Source of the DNA: Blastocladiella emersonii ATCC 22665
Taxonomy: Eukaryota > Blastocladiomycota > Blastocladiomycetes > Blastocladiales > Blastocladiaceae
Length of the DNA: 64,000 bases
Assembly (NCBI GenBank): GCA_025594325.1
Contig: JANHCV010000011.1
Location: 806,001-870,000, forward strand
Direction: 5' to 3'
Positions 29,603 to 43,042 of this stretch are shown here, one piece after another (the stretch's first letter is position 1; the number at the start of each line of letters is the position of its first letter). The notes beneath the pieces are model-generated. The model was given only the letters and a program-made list of their open reading frames with translations, had not been told where the DNA came from and ran no database searches. The position numbers and the translations under genes are program-made.

Positions 29603-30198
29603 TTAGGACGGTGGTGCGGACGAGGGCGGCAGCGCGCCGACCGACGTTGGCAGCGAGCGCTGCTTCTTGAGCTGGTACCGGCACACCTCCCTAGTGGACC
29701 GTGCGCGTGCGCGTTAGCGTGCGACCCAGATTATCGCGGCGCGCGCGGGAGGAGTGGGGCGGCGTACCACGACACGAGCGAGACGGCGCAGAACGAAGCG
29801 ACGGCGTAGTTGGAGGCAGACAGGACCTGGCCTAGATGTAGTGTAGAGTTACATGAGCAACATTCTCGCGTTCAGCGACACGCAAACGAGGCGACCGCAC
29901 CCTTGTACGCGAACCGGAGCACACCGGCGCCGAACCCGGTCCCGATGCCGTACAGCAGCGACGACCGCGCGCATGGGTACTGCCCGACGTTCTTGAAGTC
30001 GTCGACCGTGAGCTTCTACACTCGTGTTCGTGGTTCCGTGTTCGTGTCGCTGTCGTGAGCCGGTTGGCCTTGCGCACGATCATCGAGGTCCCGCGCGTGC
30101 ATGCGACAAACCTTCACAATGTCGACCACGCCGGGCTGCGGCGGCGCGACGCTGGCGCCGGCGTCCTGGGCCGGAGATTCATTTGCACGGTCTGTCAT
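29603..30198 (-). CDS. COX20: COX20-like cytochrome c oxidase assembly protein
   Basis: Four small exons: 30198-30112, 30015-29901, 29831-29768, 29690-29603, 117 residues; no single ORF shows the gene. Introns are GTTTGT..GTGTAG, GTGCGG..TCTAG and GTACGC..ACTAG, all in phase. The joined product has the COX20/FAM36A signature: PCARSSLLYGIGTGFGAG (first TM), a short loop with Asn, then a second TM (YAVASFCAVSLVSWEVCRYQ) followed by a basic KKQR tail. Two TM helices in the inner mitochondrial membrane fit its known role as the chaperone of Cox2 during complex IV assembly. The short N terminus is acidic/Pro-rich with no clear presequence. Confidence 0.88.
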
Positions 30199-30402
30199 GG
30201 TCGTTTGATGCGTTGATTCGTTGCACAGAGCGTGCCTGACGGAGAGCAAGAGCGCGCGATCGGCGGCGGCAGCAAACTCGCTGCGCGGCGAGCCTCACGT
30301 GTGCCGCTCTGACCACCGCGAACGCGTCTCGCGTCTCGCGCGTCGTGCGAGACATTTGCGGGAGGGCGACAAAATGGTGGGTGCGGAATGTATCAAACGC
30401 TG

Positions 30403-33274
30403 CTACTTGGTCGGCGACGTCCTCCCGGACGCGGGCCCGGCCTCGGCGAGCTCCTTCTTGAGCGCGGCCAGGACCGTCTCGTACCCCTTGCGCCGGTTCT
30501 TGTCCGTCTTGTGCGCGAACAGGCCCGCCGCGTTGTTGAGCCTACACTCACGCAGTCAGTCACCGCGATCCTGCTCACCACCACCATGTCGCGAGTGCAC
30601 GTACTTTTCCAGCAGCGTGACGACGACCTGCTTCTTGAGCCGGTTGTACCGCTTGTTGATGATCCCGGCGTCGAGGTAGTCGGTCGGGTTCTCGGCGCGG
30701 ACGAGGTTGACGGCCTGGCGCAGCACGAGGAACGTGTCCTGGACGTTGGCGTCGCCGAGCCCGTTGACAAACCGCTCGAGGAACTCGACGTCGACGGCGA
30801 ACTGGTCGACGAACGCCATGTTGATGCGGCGCACCGTGGGCGCGAGCACCAGGTCGAGCATCCCCGTGGCCAGGTGGTCGAACGCCTCAAAGTAGATGAA
30901 CGACTTGATCTCGCTCGGCAGGTTGTCGAGCGTCGAGTACATGACCGTCGTGAGGAAGTTGACCAGGTCTACACTCGCAAACGGGGGTCAGCGGGACTCG
31001 GGACGACGGCGTGCGAAGCGTACCGCGCAAGTACGGCGAGGGCATCTGCTTCTTGGCGCCCGCGGCCGACGACGGCGGCATGAAATCGTACTCGGCCATG
31101 CCGAGAAACTCGGAGATCTTGCGGTTGAGCAGGTCGAAGATGCGCTTTTCGGCCGCCTTGCGCGACTGCGCGAAGCTCTCGGTCGCCTGCAGCACGACGC
31201 GGCCCGTGCCCGCCGCGAGCCTACACGGATCGGTCAGCACGAACGCAAACCCGCACGAGACCCGCAACCCGCGTACCGCTTCTCGGCCAGACTCCGCTCG
31301 ACCTCGCCGGCAGCGCGCTCAAAGCACTCGAGGTTGAGGAACACCTGCAAGATCTGGGCGAGGTTCGTGGACCCCTCGACCAGCGTGATGAGTGGCTGGT
31401 GGATGTACCGGACGAGCAGGTTGTCAACGGCGCGGCGTGCGACGTCGTCGAGATCGGCGCGGCCGACCGGGTGGTGCGCCGCGAACCCTTCTGCGAACTG
31501 GTAGTAGGCGGCAATGTACGCGTACAGCTTGACGCACGCGTCGGGGACCATGCGCGAGAAGGCGAGGGTGCGCGGGAACCCGCCCTTGGTCCGGCTCACC
31601 ACGCCGTCCATGTTCGTGAACCGCACCGTCTGACGGTACCGGTCGTACTCGGCCGCGTCTTTGGCGACCACGGGGCTGTAGTCGTCCACGTCGACGAGCT
31701 AGACTCGGCGCTGGCGGCGTCAGTGGGGCGCCTTTCGAGCAGCGAGCGCATCCGCGTCCCGTACCTGGTGGAAGTGCTCGGAGCAATCCTGCTTGAGGAG
31801 GTCGCAGTACCGCTCGAACACGGTGGAGAGGAGCTCGATGAGGCGGGCGACCGAGTACCCGTGGGCCTGCATGGTCTCGGCGAAGGGGACCACGATCAGC
31901 TCGAGCGACAGGTAGACGGCGGGATCCGTGAGCTCCGAGAGGCACGTCTGGATGAGCGCCGTGATGTTGACGACGGTCTGGTCCCAGAGGAGGTCGACCG
32001 AGGCGCGGCTGCGGAACTGGACCGTGGTCGACAGGATGGTGCTCTCGATGAGGAAGAAGCCGACCACGTCGTGCAGGTAGTTGGTGAAGGGCGCCACGTC
32101 CTCCTTTTTCGTCAGCGTGAACTTGGGCGTCAGGAACAGGTTGGCTTGGAGCTACGCGTCGCGGGAGGTGAGTGCCGCCGTGGAGGTCGAGTATCGCGAG
32201 GCGCGACACGCACCCGCCGCTGCTCCTCGAAATCAGTGAGCAGGTCGGGCAGCGACCCGAGCACGTCGTAGATGTGGATGGCCTGGTACAGCGGCTTGAA
32301 GTCGACCTGGACCTGCTCGTTCTCCTCGATGACGACTAGCGTGTCTACGCGTCAGACTCGTCATAAAGAAGTACCCCGCGGTAAGCGTACATCGTCCGTC
32401 GTCGGTATCCGCCAGTGCGAGCATCGAGCTCGACCCGCCGTGTGCGCGGGTACGGTCGGCGGCGATGCGCTGCTCGTTGCGGTATGAGGCGGCCTCGACG
32501 GCGAGCTGGCCAACGCGGCGCGAGTGCTCGCGCACACTGACGAACCAGTCGCGGAGCTCGCCGTGAACCGCGGTGCGGATCGCGTCCTGTAGCCGTGGGA
32601 GGCCGTCGTCTGTTGGGGGGATGTGAGCGCGCGGCGCCGACAGGAAGAGGCAAGAAAGGCATACTCATGTACTTGGCAAACTCGAACTGCATGATGGGCA
32701 GGAGCTTGGACCGGATCGAGTCGAGGCAGCGAAGCGCCGAGTAGTACTTTTTCGACTCGTAGAGTGTGCGCGCGCGCAGGGCGAGGTCGAGGACGGCCTG
32801 GCACTGGGCGACGGCCTCGATGGTGTTCTCGAGGTTGGCGTACATTTTGCGGCGCTGGATGAGCTCGCGCTTCTTGTCGAGCGAGGATTTCACGGCCGAG
32901 TTGAACTGGTGCGAGAGCTCGGCGAGCTGGGCCTTGAGGTCAACGGTCTCGACGCGCACCTTGAGCAGCTGGTCGACGGACGCGATGAACTCCTGGTAGT
33001 GGAAGTTGCACAGCCGCTCGATCTCGGTCTCCTGCTTGGTGATGTACGACGAGATCTGCTCGAGGTACCGCTCCTCGCGCCCGCCGCGCACCAGCGACTT
33101 GATGAGCGGGCCGAGCTGGTCGAGGTCGTCGATGTTGATCGGGTCGGCCGGCGCCGCCGTGACCGAGGGCGGCGCGGGCGCGGCCGCCGGCGCCGCATCG
33201 TGCGACCCGCCCAGCGGGATCTCGGCGGGCGTGCCGGGCAGCATCCCGCCGCCGGGCCGGCGCGGGGGTGGCAT
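30403..33274 (-). CDS. SEC15: Exocyst complex subunit Sec15 (EXOC6)
   Basis: Eight exons: 33274-32665, 32609-32391, 32344-32214, 32151-31765, 31698-31277, 31220-31024, 30968-30605, 30541-30403, 822 residues with all phases matching. After a Pro/Gly-rich N terminus come the Sec15 helical-rod blocks: QLGPLIKSLVRGGREERYLE, the long coiled coil (QFNSAVKSSLDKKRELIQRR), LRCLDSIRSKLLPIMQFEFA, DFKPLYQAIHIYDVLGSL, the C-terminal domain with YVDDYSPV-like and FTNMDG motifs (VDDYSPVVAKDAAEYDRYRQ), and TVMYSTLDNLPSEIKSFIYF. This is a strong match to Sec15, which binds Rab Sec4/Rab11 on secretory vesicles for tethering at the plasma membrane. GTGGCGCAAC lies 122 bp upstream of the ATG. Confidence 0.93.
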
Positions 33275-33986
33275 TTGCGGTGGGATAAAGTGTGCGATGC
33301 GGCAAGTCGCAGCGGCTAGAGCTCCATGGGGACGGCGTGGGTGGCGAGGGGCGGGGAGGGGAAGGGATGGAGCGACGCGTGCGCATGAGCGGCGCGTGGC
33401 GCAACGCCCAACGGCGAACGATTGCACCGCCGCCACGTGCTGCCTGGGAGGCACTTTTGGCTCGCCCTCGCGCGCGATTCCTCGTTTGGGAGACGCTTTT
33501 CGGCCCCGCCTCGCTCGCCCGGTCTCCGCTTCCTCCTTTTGGCGGCGACCTGACTCTCGCGCCGTCCCCCGACTGCCATCCCCGCGCTGCGGATCGCTCG
33601 CGACACTCGCCGGCCCCAGCGTTGCTCCGACGAGGAACGCGACCCGTCCCGCACCTTGGCGCGTGAGTGGCTGAGGTCGCGCTCCCGCCGCGGCGGCGTG
33701 CCTCCCTCCTTGCCCTCGCCCTCGCTCACACGCACGCTGTCTGCGCCGCGCGCGCAACTCTGACAAGCACGGCGATCGCACCCCGTGCACCCGACTGTTG
33801 CTCGAGCACGAAGCGTGATAAGAGATCTTCGGCTTCTCCTCTCCGACTTGATGCAGCTGAGCCCGCGCTTCGCCGTCTTCTACCTGATCCCGCAGTGACG
33901 CGGACACGGACCCGACCTTCTTTCGGCCCGTGAGCAACCTCCCCTCTCGCCCTCTACCGCGCGCGCGCCTTCCGCCCCGCCCCGCT
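33275..33986. promoter_or_regulatory. Divergent intergenic region, SEC15 / small gene
   Basis: 712 bp. GTGGCGCAAC at 33396-33405. No other gene supported. Confidence 0.35.
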
Positions 33987-34505
33987 ATGCTCGACTCGCT
34001 CCTGGCCCTGTTGCAGTCGTCGCCCACGTCTCTGAGTATGACCAAGCCCGCCTCTGCCGACCCCGACGCTCTGGTACGGCTTTTCACTCACGCCGGGTTC
34101 CGTGAGCGTGATCTGACCTCCGATCTTTCCCAACAGGCGTCGCAGCTCGCGTACTACGGCAAGCTGCGCCCGACCATCAACCGCGTCGCCGACCAGCTGC
34201 AGCGCCACACGCAGGCCCGCCGCGCTGGCACCGGCGCAAGCGGCGGGTTCGGCAGTCCCGGCGCCGCCGCGACGGGGTTCGCGTACGCCGCGGCCACCGA
34301 GCACCGCCGGTCGTCGCTCTCGAGCACCGCGGCCGCGGCCGTGCCGATGTCGCGCCGGTCGACGGCCGGGAGCACCGCCACGACGGCCACCACGGCCACG
34401 AACGACGACGACGCCGTCTCGTCGGTCGGCGGGTCCGTCGAGTTCGAGGAGGTGCACGGCGGCGACGGCATGGTGTTTGCCATGAGCATGGCCGACATGA
34501 AGTGA
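33987..34505 (+). CDS. Small protein of unknown function
   Basis: Open for 172 codons, with a likely 63-nt frame-preserving intron at 34074-34136 (GTACGG..CAACAG), leaving about 151 residues. Splicing produces DPDALASQLAYYGKLRPTIN followed by a helix, a pattern (L-x-YY-x3-RP) that faintly recalls the N terminus of EFR3-type proteins, which however are far longer. The rest is Ser/Thr/Ala-rich and ends in an acidic segment and GDGMVFAMSMADMK. The reading frame is in good codon usage. Function unknown. Confidence 0.55.
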   Translation: MLDSLLALLQSSPTSLSMTKPASADPDALVRLFTHAGFRERDLTSDLSQQASQLAYYGKLRPTINRVADQLQRHTQARRAGTGASGGFGSPGAAATGFAYAAATEHRRSSLSSTAAAAVPMSRRSTAGSTATTATTATNDDDAVSSVGGSVEFEEVHGGDGMVFAMSMADMK

Positions 34506-34586
34506 AGTGAGTCGGAATAAGGAGTCGACGAGCTGTACAGTAATGCAAAACTAATAGTGTGTATCACGCAGTCGCGGCCGTCGTCG

Positions 34587-37334
<2,748 letters not shown>

Positions 37335-40300
37335 ATGTCGCCCAGCAGCAGCGACAGCAGCCCCGCCTCCGCCGTCGACTCCAAACCGACCGTCACCGAC
37401 GACTGTGCATCCGCAGCGTCCCCTCCTTCGCCGGTACGTCGTCATCGTCTCTACGTCTCTCGCTTCCCTCTGCTCCGAGTTCCCCCGCCGCCGCTACCGC
37501 CGCCACAGCGACCCGGGCACCACGCACGCGACCGACGTCGGTCTTGTGCTCGGTCGCTCGGGCGCTTGTGGCGGTGCCCACTTGATGAAGAGGGGGCGGC
37601 GCCGCCGCACGCCGTGCAGTGCGCTGGCCCGACCGACCACACACCCGTCGTCCCGATCCAGCCCTACCTTCTTCCCCTCTGCCCTGTCCCCATCGGCCTT
37701 GTGGGTCGTCGGCATCGAACGGCCGAGTGGCCCGCAGCGAGCGAGCGAGCGTTGATGGGCCGCTTGCTTGCTTGGCAGGTCACGCCACTCGTCGCCGCCA
37801 CTCAGCCTCGCGGCCGTCCGCGTTCGCTCGCTCGCTCGGGCCGGCCGCGTCTCCCCGCCGAGTGTCTCCCCCGGCCCTCGCTCCCGCATTCCCGCTCCCC
37901 CCGCCATATTATCACCCCCCGCTTTATGCACCCATCCGCCAGCATGTCGTCGTCCGACCAGCCATTGGTATGGCGCCGCCTGCACTTACCAAGCAGCATC
38001 ACGCTGGATCACGGATTCTGTGCCCGCCTCGCTCGCTCGCCGGCCTCGATCCGTCTCCCTGCCCTTCGCTCTCCTTCCTTCCCCCGTCCCCTCGTTCCTC
38101 GAGCAGCGCGAACGGCCCCGACCCGCCTGCGGACGCGGTGCGCCCCCGACCGGGTATCGAGGGGCCACCTGCAGCTCGCCGCCGCCACCTCTCCCTTCCG
38201 TGCGCCTGGTCCGCCCGCCGCCGCTCGCCGCCGCCACTCATCTTCTCGCAACAACGTGCACTCGTGCCGTGCGATGCGCCACGCGCTCGTTCATCACGAC
38301 CGGGCGCGGGTCGGCTGCGCCGCGGGCTGACTGGCGCAGCCACCACCACACGGCCGCCGCCGCCATCGGGTCGGCGCCGCCGCAGTTGCCGTTGCTGCGC
38401 ACCCCCTGCTTCTCTCCCCTCACTCCCCGCTCTCTTGTCCATCAGAGCCCTTTGACTGACTCGTTTGCCACCGCTCACCAACAGACCTCCTCCACCACGG
38501 ACGCTCCCGCTACCGCCCCCGCCGCGCCGGCCCCGCCCACCAGCTCCGCCATGCGCATCAACGACCTGCTCAACGCCTCGGCCGCACCGGCCTACGTCGA
38601 CGGCGAGGTGCCGACCCCGACCACCTCCACCTTCCCCGCCCAGCAGCACTATAACAACCAGCAGCAGCAGCAGCACACGCCCGCCGCCACGGCCGCCCCG
38701 TCGCCGCAGCTGCCAGAACCCGCCGCCGCCGCCAGCGACGCCGCCCCCGCGCCCGGCTCGGATGCGCCCATGGCGACCGACGACATGTCCGTCGACGCCG
38801 CCTCGGCCGAGGGTTACGCGCGCACGGACCTGCCCAACGCCTCGCCCGCGCTGACCGCGACGGCCCCCGCCGGCGCCGAGTCGCCCGCGCACCAGCAGCA
38901 GGCTCGTCCTTCCTCGGCTCACGGCACCGCCAGTCCCGCGCCTTCACCCGTCGTCGCTGCTGCGGCCCCTGCCGGCTCGCCCGCGCCGTCGTCGGCCCAG
39001 CAGATGCAGCGGTCCGTGTTCCCGGCGCCGCCCCAGTACTCGCTCGCCGAGCGCCGCGGGTCCGTCCCCAACTCGCTCCTGTACCGCTCGAGCCCCGTCG
39101 CCGGCAGCCCCAGCGCCGCCCAGCAGCAGCATGCGCCATCGGGCCTCCGCCACGCCCACGCCGGCCCGCATTCGGTCGCCTCGTCGCCCTACGTCCAGAT
39201 GCCCACGCCCCGCAGCACCCCGCCCACCCACCAGGTCGCCCAGCACCGCTCCGGATCCGCGGCCGCGCCCGCGGTCTCGGGCCCGCCGCCCGCGTCTGGA
39301 TCGCCCGCCGTTCCCGGCCACCCCGCGCCCTCGACGACCGTCGCCCCGCCGCCGTCGACCTGGGGCCCGCCGCCCACCGAGACCCCCGGCGACCGCGACC
39401 GCGATCGGCCCGCGCCGCCCGCCCAGGCTGCCGGTGCCGAGTCGGAGGCCGCGGCGAACGCTGAGCAGTACCCACCAACCTCGGCGGCGCCCGCCGTCAA
39501 GCAGGAGCAGCCGGCGCAGCCGCCGCAGATGCAGATGCAGATGCAGCCGCCGCACCCGCACTACATGCACCCGCAGTACCCGGGCGTCGCGCCCGACGGC
39601 TCGGCCATGCCGCCACCCCCGCCGCACCCGATGCACGCGTACGCGTACGCGCCCCACCCGCACCCGATGCACATGCACCCGCACCCCATGTACGCCCAGC
39701 ACCCGGGCGCCGCACCCGCCTTTGTCCCGCCCCCGCCCCCGCCCCCGCACCAGCAGCAGCAGTACGCCGCTGCCGCCAACAACAACAACGGCTCGAGCGC
39801 TGGCGAGTGGACCGAGGACTCGCCCCGCCTCCCCGTGCGCGCCGGTAGTGCGCCTCCGCCCGGCGGTCGTCGCGGCCCGCACTCGGGTCCCGCGCCGCTC
39901 CTCGACCTGCCCCGCCCGCGCGACGGCGCCGCGCCCGCCACGTCCGAGGCCGCTGCCGCCGCCGCCGGCCAGTCCACCCAGGGCTACGTGATGCCGCCGC
40001 AGCCCAACGAGCAGTACGCCCAGCAGCAGGCCCAGCAGCAGCAGCAGCCGGGTGCGATGGGCCCGCCCGCGATCCCGTCTGCGCAGCACCACTACCCGGG
40101 CGCGCTGCAGCACCCGCACGCCGAGCAGTACGCGCAGCAGCAGCAGGCGGCGGCGGCGGCTGCCGCGGCCGCGGGGCAGCAGCACCACCCGTACGGCTAC
40201 CCGCCGCAGATGCAGCCGCACCACGTGGTGCCGTCACACTACCCGCAGTACCACGCGATCGCGCCCGCGCCGCACGGCCACCCGCACTCGCAGCAGCAGG

Positions 40301-41058
40301 CGGCGGCGGCCCACGCGGCTGCGGCAGCTGCCGCCGCGGCGGCCGTCGCGACGCGCCACCACCCGCAGCAACACCACCAGTACTTCCGCGCGACGCCCGG
40401 TGCGCAGATGCCCGTATCGCCCCGCCTCGTCGCGCAGGGCGGCGTGCCCCTGCTCAACCCGGCGGGCGCCGGCGCGCCGCGGCGCGCGTCCAACTCGGGG
40501 TCGTCGGACGCGGACGGCGACAGCGACCGCGGCGTCGCCGTCAACGCCGAGGCCACGCAGCGGCCGTTCGCGTGCATCCACTGCGGCCGCACCTTCTGGC
40601 GTAGATACGACTGCAAGCGCCACATGCGCGTCCACACGCACGAGCGCCCGTTCGGGTGCCCCGGGTGCGACCGGACTTTTGCGCGCAAGGACGCGCTGAA
40701 CCGCCACGTTCTCGCGGCCGGGTGTGTCCCCGCGAGCGCGATTGGGGGCGAGGAGGGCGCCGGGACCGAGGCTACGGCCGACGCGAATGCCGCGGCGGCG
40801 GCCGCGGATGCCCAGCAGCAGCAGCACCACCACCACGCGGCCCAGCAGCATCAGCAGTACCAACAGCTCCCCACCCAGCCGCAGTACCACCACCAGCCGA
40901 TGCAGCACCCGCACCAGCAGCACCAGCAGCAGCACTACCACGGCCAGCTCCCGCAGCAGCACGCGGCCGCCATGCACCACCCCGGCCACAACAACGGCGC
41001 CGAGGCCCCGCGGCCCGAGTCGGCGGGCAACGGGTCCAACGTGTCGCCGATCCGGTAA
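37335..41058 (+). CDS. Two-finger C2H2-type transcription factor with alternative first exons
   Basis: The main exon is 38485-41058, in phase 0 from acceptor CAACAG. Two upstream exons each start with ATG, end in phase 0 and have a donor: 37335-37433 (33 codons, MSPSSSDSSPAS.., GTACGT) and 37926-37967 (14 codons, MHPSASMSSSDQPL, GTATGG). Products would be about 890 or 871 residues. The introns would be 1051 or 517 nt, far longer than others here. The body is Pro/Gln/Ala/His-rich. After an early RINDLLN motif, the fingers lie at about 40567-40725: CIHCGRTF..RHMRVH (C2H2) and CPGCDRTFARKDALNRH..C, where the last ligand would be Cys, making the second finger C2HC. The ERPFxCxxC linker is typical of fungal stress or development regulators. 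The target is unknown. Confidence 0.8.
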
Positions 41059-41407
41059 TCCGTCTTCGTCGCCCTCTCTCGCACGGCGCACGCGCTGCTC
41101 GCTCGCTCCTCCTCCCCATACCCTCGACCCGGGTCCAGCCTCTTTTGATCGGTCAGTCCTGGGCCGCAGCATCCATCCATGTAATGTCTCCCCTCCCCCC
41201 GTAGTCTAGTTTCGTTTGTACCTTTGCCGTTCTTATTTATCAATGTCAATCATCGACCCATTTTTTCTGACTGGAAGCGGTGCTGGGAGTGCCGGAGGCG
41301 CGGCCGCGCGACCGACTTGGCCGTGGTGGCGACGACCACCGACCATCACCAGCCATCACGTCGAGAGAGTACGCAAGAAACTAATTGTGTAAGGGGTCCA
41401 CTACGGC
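41059..41407. other. Intergenic between convergent genes
   Basis: 349 bp between the stops of the C2H2 factor and the GPATCH4-like gene. No gene seen; it is T-rich around 41200-41270, as expected for 3' ends. Confidence 0.35.
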
Positions 41408-42329
41408 CTACTCGGCCTCCTTTTTGCTCTTCTTCTTCTCCTTCTTCTCCTTGGGCGCCTTTTCGGACTTGGCGCGCTTCTCCTTCTTCGCGCACGACGC
41501 GTCCTTGTCCTTGGCCTCCTTCTTGGCCTTCTTGGCCGCCTTCTTCGCGCGCTTCTTCATCTCCTCCTCATCCCCCTCGTCACCCGCACCCTCCGCCTCC
41601 TCGCGCTCGCGCTTCGCCGCGGGCGCCAGCGTGAGCAGCGACGCGAGCTCGGCGTCGGCGCGCTGGATCTTGCCCTGGGCCGCGTCGAACCGGGACGTCG
41701 GGTGGCCCGTGCGGCCCTCGCAGATCGCCACGAGCTCCGCGTCCGTCAGTGGGCGCGAGTAGTTGTCGTCAGCGCCGAACGGGCGCGACCGCCGCGCGTA
41801 CGCGTTCTGGGGCTGTTGGAGGTCGGCGGCCGAGTGTTTGTTCTCGGCGGCCTCTTTCTCCATCTCCAGCGTCGCCGAAGTCGACTTGACGAACATGAGC
41901 GCCAGGCCGCCCGTCAGCGTCGGCTGCTTCGGGCGTGGTGGCGATGCGACGGCGGGGGCGGGGGCCGGGGCGGCGTTCTTCTCGGCATCGCTGCTGCTCG
42001 ATTCAGCAGCCTTCTTCTCGTCGGCCTCGGTCACGACCTTGAAGTCGAATGACGTCGACTTGTTGTAGATGTGGTCCCACCACTGGAACCCGTGGTCGTC
42101 CGTCTTGCCGATCCCCTTGGTGTCGGCCTTGCGCGACACGCGCACGTGCGTCTTGATCCCCTGCTTGTTCTTGCCCAGACCCTGGCCCCTAAGGAGGCAC
42201 GCGGCAGAGTGGGTGTGAGGAAGAGATCGAGGGGGGCGGGGAGGGAGGGAAGGCGAGCACTCACTTCTGCCAGCCCATCTTCTGTAGCTGCTGGGCGCCC
42301 AGCCCGGCGTGTAGCGTCGGCGTGCTCAT
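41408..42329 (-). CDS. G-patch nucleolar protein, GPATCH4-like
   Basis: Two exons, 42329-42265 and 42188-41408 (intron GTGAGT..CTTAG), 281 residues, ATG 42329. The G-patch spans the splice: LGAQQLQKMGWQKGQGLG then KNKQGIKTHVRVSRKADTKG, followed by FQWWDHIYNKSTSFDF. The latter resembles the (H/Q)WW(N/D)xx(F/Y)NK block after the G-patch of GPATCH4 and separates it from PINX1. The C-terminal third is a Lys-rich basic tail (KKAAKKAKKEAKDKD), typical of nucleolar targeting. G-patches activate DEAH helicases; GPATCH4 works with DHX15 in snRNA/rRNA 2'-O-methylation. The promoter carries GTGGCGCAAA at 42428 and CACGTG at 42466. Confidence 0.85.
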
Positions 42330-43042
42330 TTCGATAGGTTCCGTCGTGTTTACAAGTTACATGCGGCCGTGGATACGGCGCCGTGGTGGGGTCGCTCGGC
42401 GATCGCTCGGCGATGGCCGCGGTCAGCGTGGCGCAAAAGTGAAGAACTGGCAAACGCGTCGGGCCCACGTGACGCGTTGCTATCATGATCGCCATCACGG
42501 CCGCGTCGAGCTCTCGCGATGGACCACCGCCGCCACCACCGTGCACGCCCGAACCACCGTCGGGTCGGATGAGCCATCGCCGCCGCGCGCCCCGACCACT
42601 GAGAGTAAAACCACCGCGAGCGCGACCCTGCGACCGCCGCCACGGCTCACGCCCTCGCTTCGGACGCACCCGGCGTGGCGCGCTCGACTCGGTGAAGAAG
42701 GTATCAGGTTCAGCACGCTGGCCCCAGACAGCGACGGTGACGGTGTGTGCAATGAAGTGAGGTCAAACAGAAGCCACGCGCGTGGTCGGCGGGCCGGTGG
42801 CCGGTGGCGTCCCTCCTCCCGACCACGCAATCGGTGCGCTTGATGGACGCGAAGGCGGCGAGGCGGCGATGGATTTAAATATGAGCGGCCGCCCGCCACC
42901 CTCGAGCTGCTCAGCACACCTCTACTCTAGAAGAGTATCCAACACCATCATCAGCAAGTCGCAGGTTTCGACTTACTACCACGTAGACGCTGGTCGCCTT
43001 TCGCACCCTACACACACACTCTCTCTCCACCAAACCATCAAC
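42330..43042. promoter_or_regulatory. Divergent region, GPATCH4-like / protease copy 1
   Basis: 713 bp. On the left are the GPATCH4 boxes (GTGGCGCAAA 42428, ACGCGT 42454 and about 42471, CACGTG 42466). On the right is a TATA-like TTTAAATA at 42874-42881, 160 bp before the protease ATG. The inverted-repeat arm starts at 42973, inside the 5' UTR. Confidence 0.5.
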
